Positions 7,073 to 8,090 of a stretch of 8,090 nt of DNA are shown here, piece after piece; position 1 is the first letter of the stretch; the number at the start of each line of letters is the position of its first letter. The stretch comes from an uncultured Propionibacteriaceae bacterium (GTDB lineage Bacteria; Actinomycetota; Actinomycetes; Propionibacteriales; Propionibacteriaceae), in NCBI GenBank assembly GCA_936941515.1, contig CAKZJI010000491.1, positions 1 through 8,090 of the forward strand, given 5' to 3'. The translations under genes and the position numbers were made by a program. The notes below the pieces were generated by a model. It saw only the letters and a list, made by a program, of their open reading frames with translations, made no database searches and was not told the origin of the DNA.

Positions 7073-7993
7073 TCACATGGAGATGCCGAGGGAGCGCAGA
7101 TAGCTCATCGGATTGGTGGCCGAGTACACGTCGCCAGGAGTGATGCCAGACGGGTAGTACTCGAAGTGCAGGTGGGAGCCGAAGCTGCGTCCGGTGCTGC
7201 CCACCTCACCGATCTTCTGGCCGGCTGACACCTGGTCACCAACCTTGACGGTAGTGCTGTTCAGGTGTGCATACAGGGTAGAGGAGCCGTCGGCTGCGCG
7301 GATCGCAACATAGTTCCCAGCCCACGAGCCGGCGTTGCCGCTCACCACAGTTCCGGATACCACTGCGTAGACAGATGTCCCGGTGCTTGCGGAGAAGTCT
7401 TGGCCCGTGTGGTAGCGCGACCAGCTTCCCGTTGCACCGAATGGGGCGCTGACGCGGTATGTTCCGGATTTCAGTGGCGCTGATGCGCTGCCGACGTTGG
7501 GCGCTGAGGCTTTGGGGCGGTTCGAGGAGGAGCTGGCAGAGACGTTCCCTGCGAAGCTTCGTGACGGCTTTGTGGAACTTGAGGAGCGGACAGTCGAACT
7601 CCTTGAGGAATATGAGCGGTTGTAGCTGCTGGAGATCTTGGCCCGTCGTGGTGTGGAACTCCGGTAGCTGTCCTGGCCTGAGGACGCCTTTGCCCGTTTC
7701 GGACGGTTCTTCTTCTGGCTCGTTCCAGAGCTGTCCGAGGACTTCCGGCTATGCCCGTTACGGCTGGTGCTTGCTGATGACGCCGTGGCGGCGCCTCGGG
7801 AGGAGGAATGCTCTGAGGCGGCAGCGTCGGGTGCGGTGCTCAAGCCGATCGTTCCGATGCTGCCAGCCAGGACCAGAGCCGCCAGTGGGCGACGCCAAGG
7901 GGCGGGCTTCGCTGGAACTGCTCGGCGGGGGAGGGCTCCTGGTCCGAAGGCGTCACAGCCGCGACGGGGCTGGGCGGGCTTCAAGAATCCCAT
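7073..7993 (-). CDS. Secreted M23 (LytM-type) peptidoglycan endopeptidase with basic Ser-rich linker
   Basis: This is a predicted zinc metallo-endopeptidase that cuts peptide cross-links in peptidoglycan, outside the membrane. The 306-residue protein has a long, Arg/Pro-rich N-terminal region, then a hydrophobic stretch (about 38-52) and a likely signal-peptidase site after DAAA (residue 59). Residues 60-173 are low-complexity, with about 40 serines and some 20 Lys/Arg but only three acidic residues. The catalytic M23 domain (about 176-300) keeps all zinc and catalytic residues: HTGQD (His195, Asp199), YAHL (His243) and HLH (274-276). No LysM, SH3 or coiled-coil domain is seen, so it is a compact enzyme and not a NlpD/EnvC-like activator. 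The start is supported by a good ribosome binding site 6 nt upstream. It is convergent with the dinG-like gene and probably transcribed alone. The exact bond cleaved cannot be told from sequence. Confidence 0.92.
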   Translation of the reverse strand: MGFLKPAQPRRGCDAFGPGALPRRAVPAKPAPWRRPLAALVLAGSIGTIGLSTAPDAAASEHSSSRGAATASSASTSRNGHSRKSSDSSGTSQKKNRPKRAKASSGQDSYRSSTPRRAKISSSYNRSYSSRSSTVRSSSSTKPSRSFAGNVSASSSSNRPKASAPNVGSASAPLKSGTYRVSAPFGATGSWSRYHTGQDFSASTGTSVYAVVSGTVVSGNAGSWAGNYVAIRAADGSSTLYAHLNSTTVKVGDQVSAGQKIGEVGSTGRSFGSHLHFEYYPSGITPGDVYSATNPMSYLRSLGISM

Positions 7994-7999
7994 GGTCAG

Positions 8000-8005
8000 T
8001 CCTTT
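8000..8005 (-). promoter_or_regulatory. Ribosome binding site of the M23 peptidase gene
   Basis: On the minus strand this reads AAAGGA, 6 nt before the ATG at 7993. It supports the long N-terminal region before the hydrophobic segment as real; no later in-frame ATG precedes the signal segment. Confidence 0.7.
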
Positions 8006-8023
8006 CGTTCGGAAGTGCTCTCA

Positions 8024-8052
8024 ATCCTGAAGGTTTCTAAGGAAAATCTCAA
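8024..8052 (-). promoter_or_regulatory. Candidate promoter of the M23 peptidase gene
   Basis: On the minus strand TTGAGA (8047-8052, five of six to the -35 consensus) lies exactly 17 nt before CAGGAT (8024-8029, three of six to the -10). This would place the transcript start near 8017, leaving a leader of about 24 nt with the ribosome binding site in it. The surrounding 8031-8070 stretch is clearly more AT-rich than the rest of the window. The -10 is weak, so the call is tentative. Confidence 0.4.
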
Positions 8053-8054
8053 AT

Positions 8055-8084
8055 TTCTTTCAGGTTTTCACAGCTGTTCACAGG
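8055..8084. repeat. Three helically phased 10-bp direct repeats, possible operator of the M23 gene
   Basis: Successive decamers read TTCTTTCAGG (8055-8064), TTTTCACAGC (8065-8074) and TGTTCACAGG (8075-8084). The core TTCACAG is exact in the last two and diverged in the first, and CAG recurs every 10 bp at 8061, 8071 and 8081. They lie directly upstream of the candidate -35 of the M23 gene. Such tandem half-sites on one face of the helix are typical of OmpR-family response regulators. The core resembles the GTCACA-type direct repeats that I recall for actinobacterial MtrA, a known regulator of cell-wall hydrolases. More copies may lie beyond the window edge. Confidence 0.5.
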
Positions 8085-8090
8085 TTGCTT

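Noticed and set aside
7459..8040. 193-codon plus-strand frame opposite the M23 gene
   Set aside because: It has high Arg/Trp/Cys/Ser content typical of an antisense reading of a Ser-rich coding region; the minus-strand gene has intact catalytic motifs and a ribosome binding site.
8069..8080. Possible actinobacterial LexA (SOS) box near the right edge
   Set aside because: Only one GTTC half-site is present; the other half reads TCAC instead of GAAC, so the GAAC-N4-GTTC consensus is not met. The direct-repeat reading explains the bases better.
7994..8090. Riboswitch (for example c-di-AMP type, sometimes found before wall hydrolases) upstream of the M23 gene
   Set aside because: The visible 97 bases are too short and lack the conserved core elements I would expect; a promoter with a short leader fits better.
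1..8090. CRISPR array, insertion sequence, prophage, tRNA or rRNA genes, or a novel defence-type gene cluster
   Set aside because: No repeat-spacer pattern, terminal inverted repeats, transposase or integrase motifs or tRNA-like folds were seen; gene content is core housekeeping.

Overview
The window looks like ordinary chromosomal housekeeping DNA from a high-GC Gram-positive bacterium (Actinomycetota). The evidence is the high GC content, GTG starts, the gene order miaB - miaA - dapF - hflX, an MT0933-type small helical protein, the actinobacterial form of the MiaB C-terminus, and a 664-residue DinG-type helicase. A member of the Propionibacteriaceae or a close relative would fit, but the genus cannot be fixed from sequence alone.

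Layout, left to right. The 3' part of miaB runs rightward off the left edge. It converges with a small leftward gene for an MT0933-like 'antitoxin' family protein, and a strong stem-loop lies between the two stops. Divergent from that small gene, miaA and dapF run rightward 35 nt apart and look like one transcription unit. After a 132-nt gap with possible hairpins and a candidate promoter comes hflX. It overlaps by 8 nt a dinG-like iron-sulfur helicase gene, so the two are probably translated in a coupled way. A hairpin followed by five T residues closes this rightward block. The right end holds a leftward gene for a secreted M23 endopeptidase with a long basic Ser-rich linker. Its upstream region is AT-rich and carries three helically phased 10-bp repeats at the window edge.

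How the genes relate. MiaA and MiaB act one after the other on A37 of tRNAs that read UNN codons: MiaA adds the dimethylallyl group and MiaB the methylthio group. DapF supplies meso-diaminopimelate for lysine and, in most organisms, for peptidoglycan. HflX is a ribosome-associated GTPase that rescues or splits stalled or stress-damaged ribosomes. The DinG-like protein is a 5'-3' DNA helicase for unusual DNA structures. The M23 enzyme is predicted to cut peptidoglycan peptide cross-links outside the membrane. I found no CRISPR array, tRNA, rRNA, insertion sequence, prophage gene or recognisable new multi-gene system. The items most worth a second look are the phased repeats upstream of the M23 gene, the toxin-less antitoxin-family gene inside the tRNA-modification block, and the possible leaderless start of hflX.
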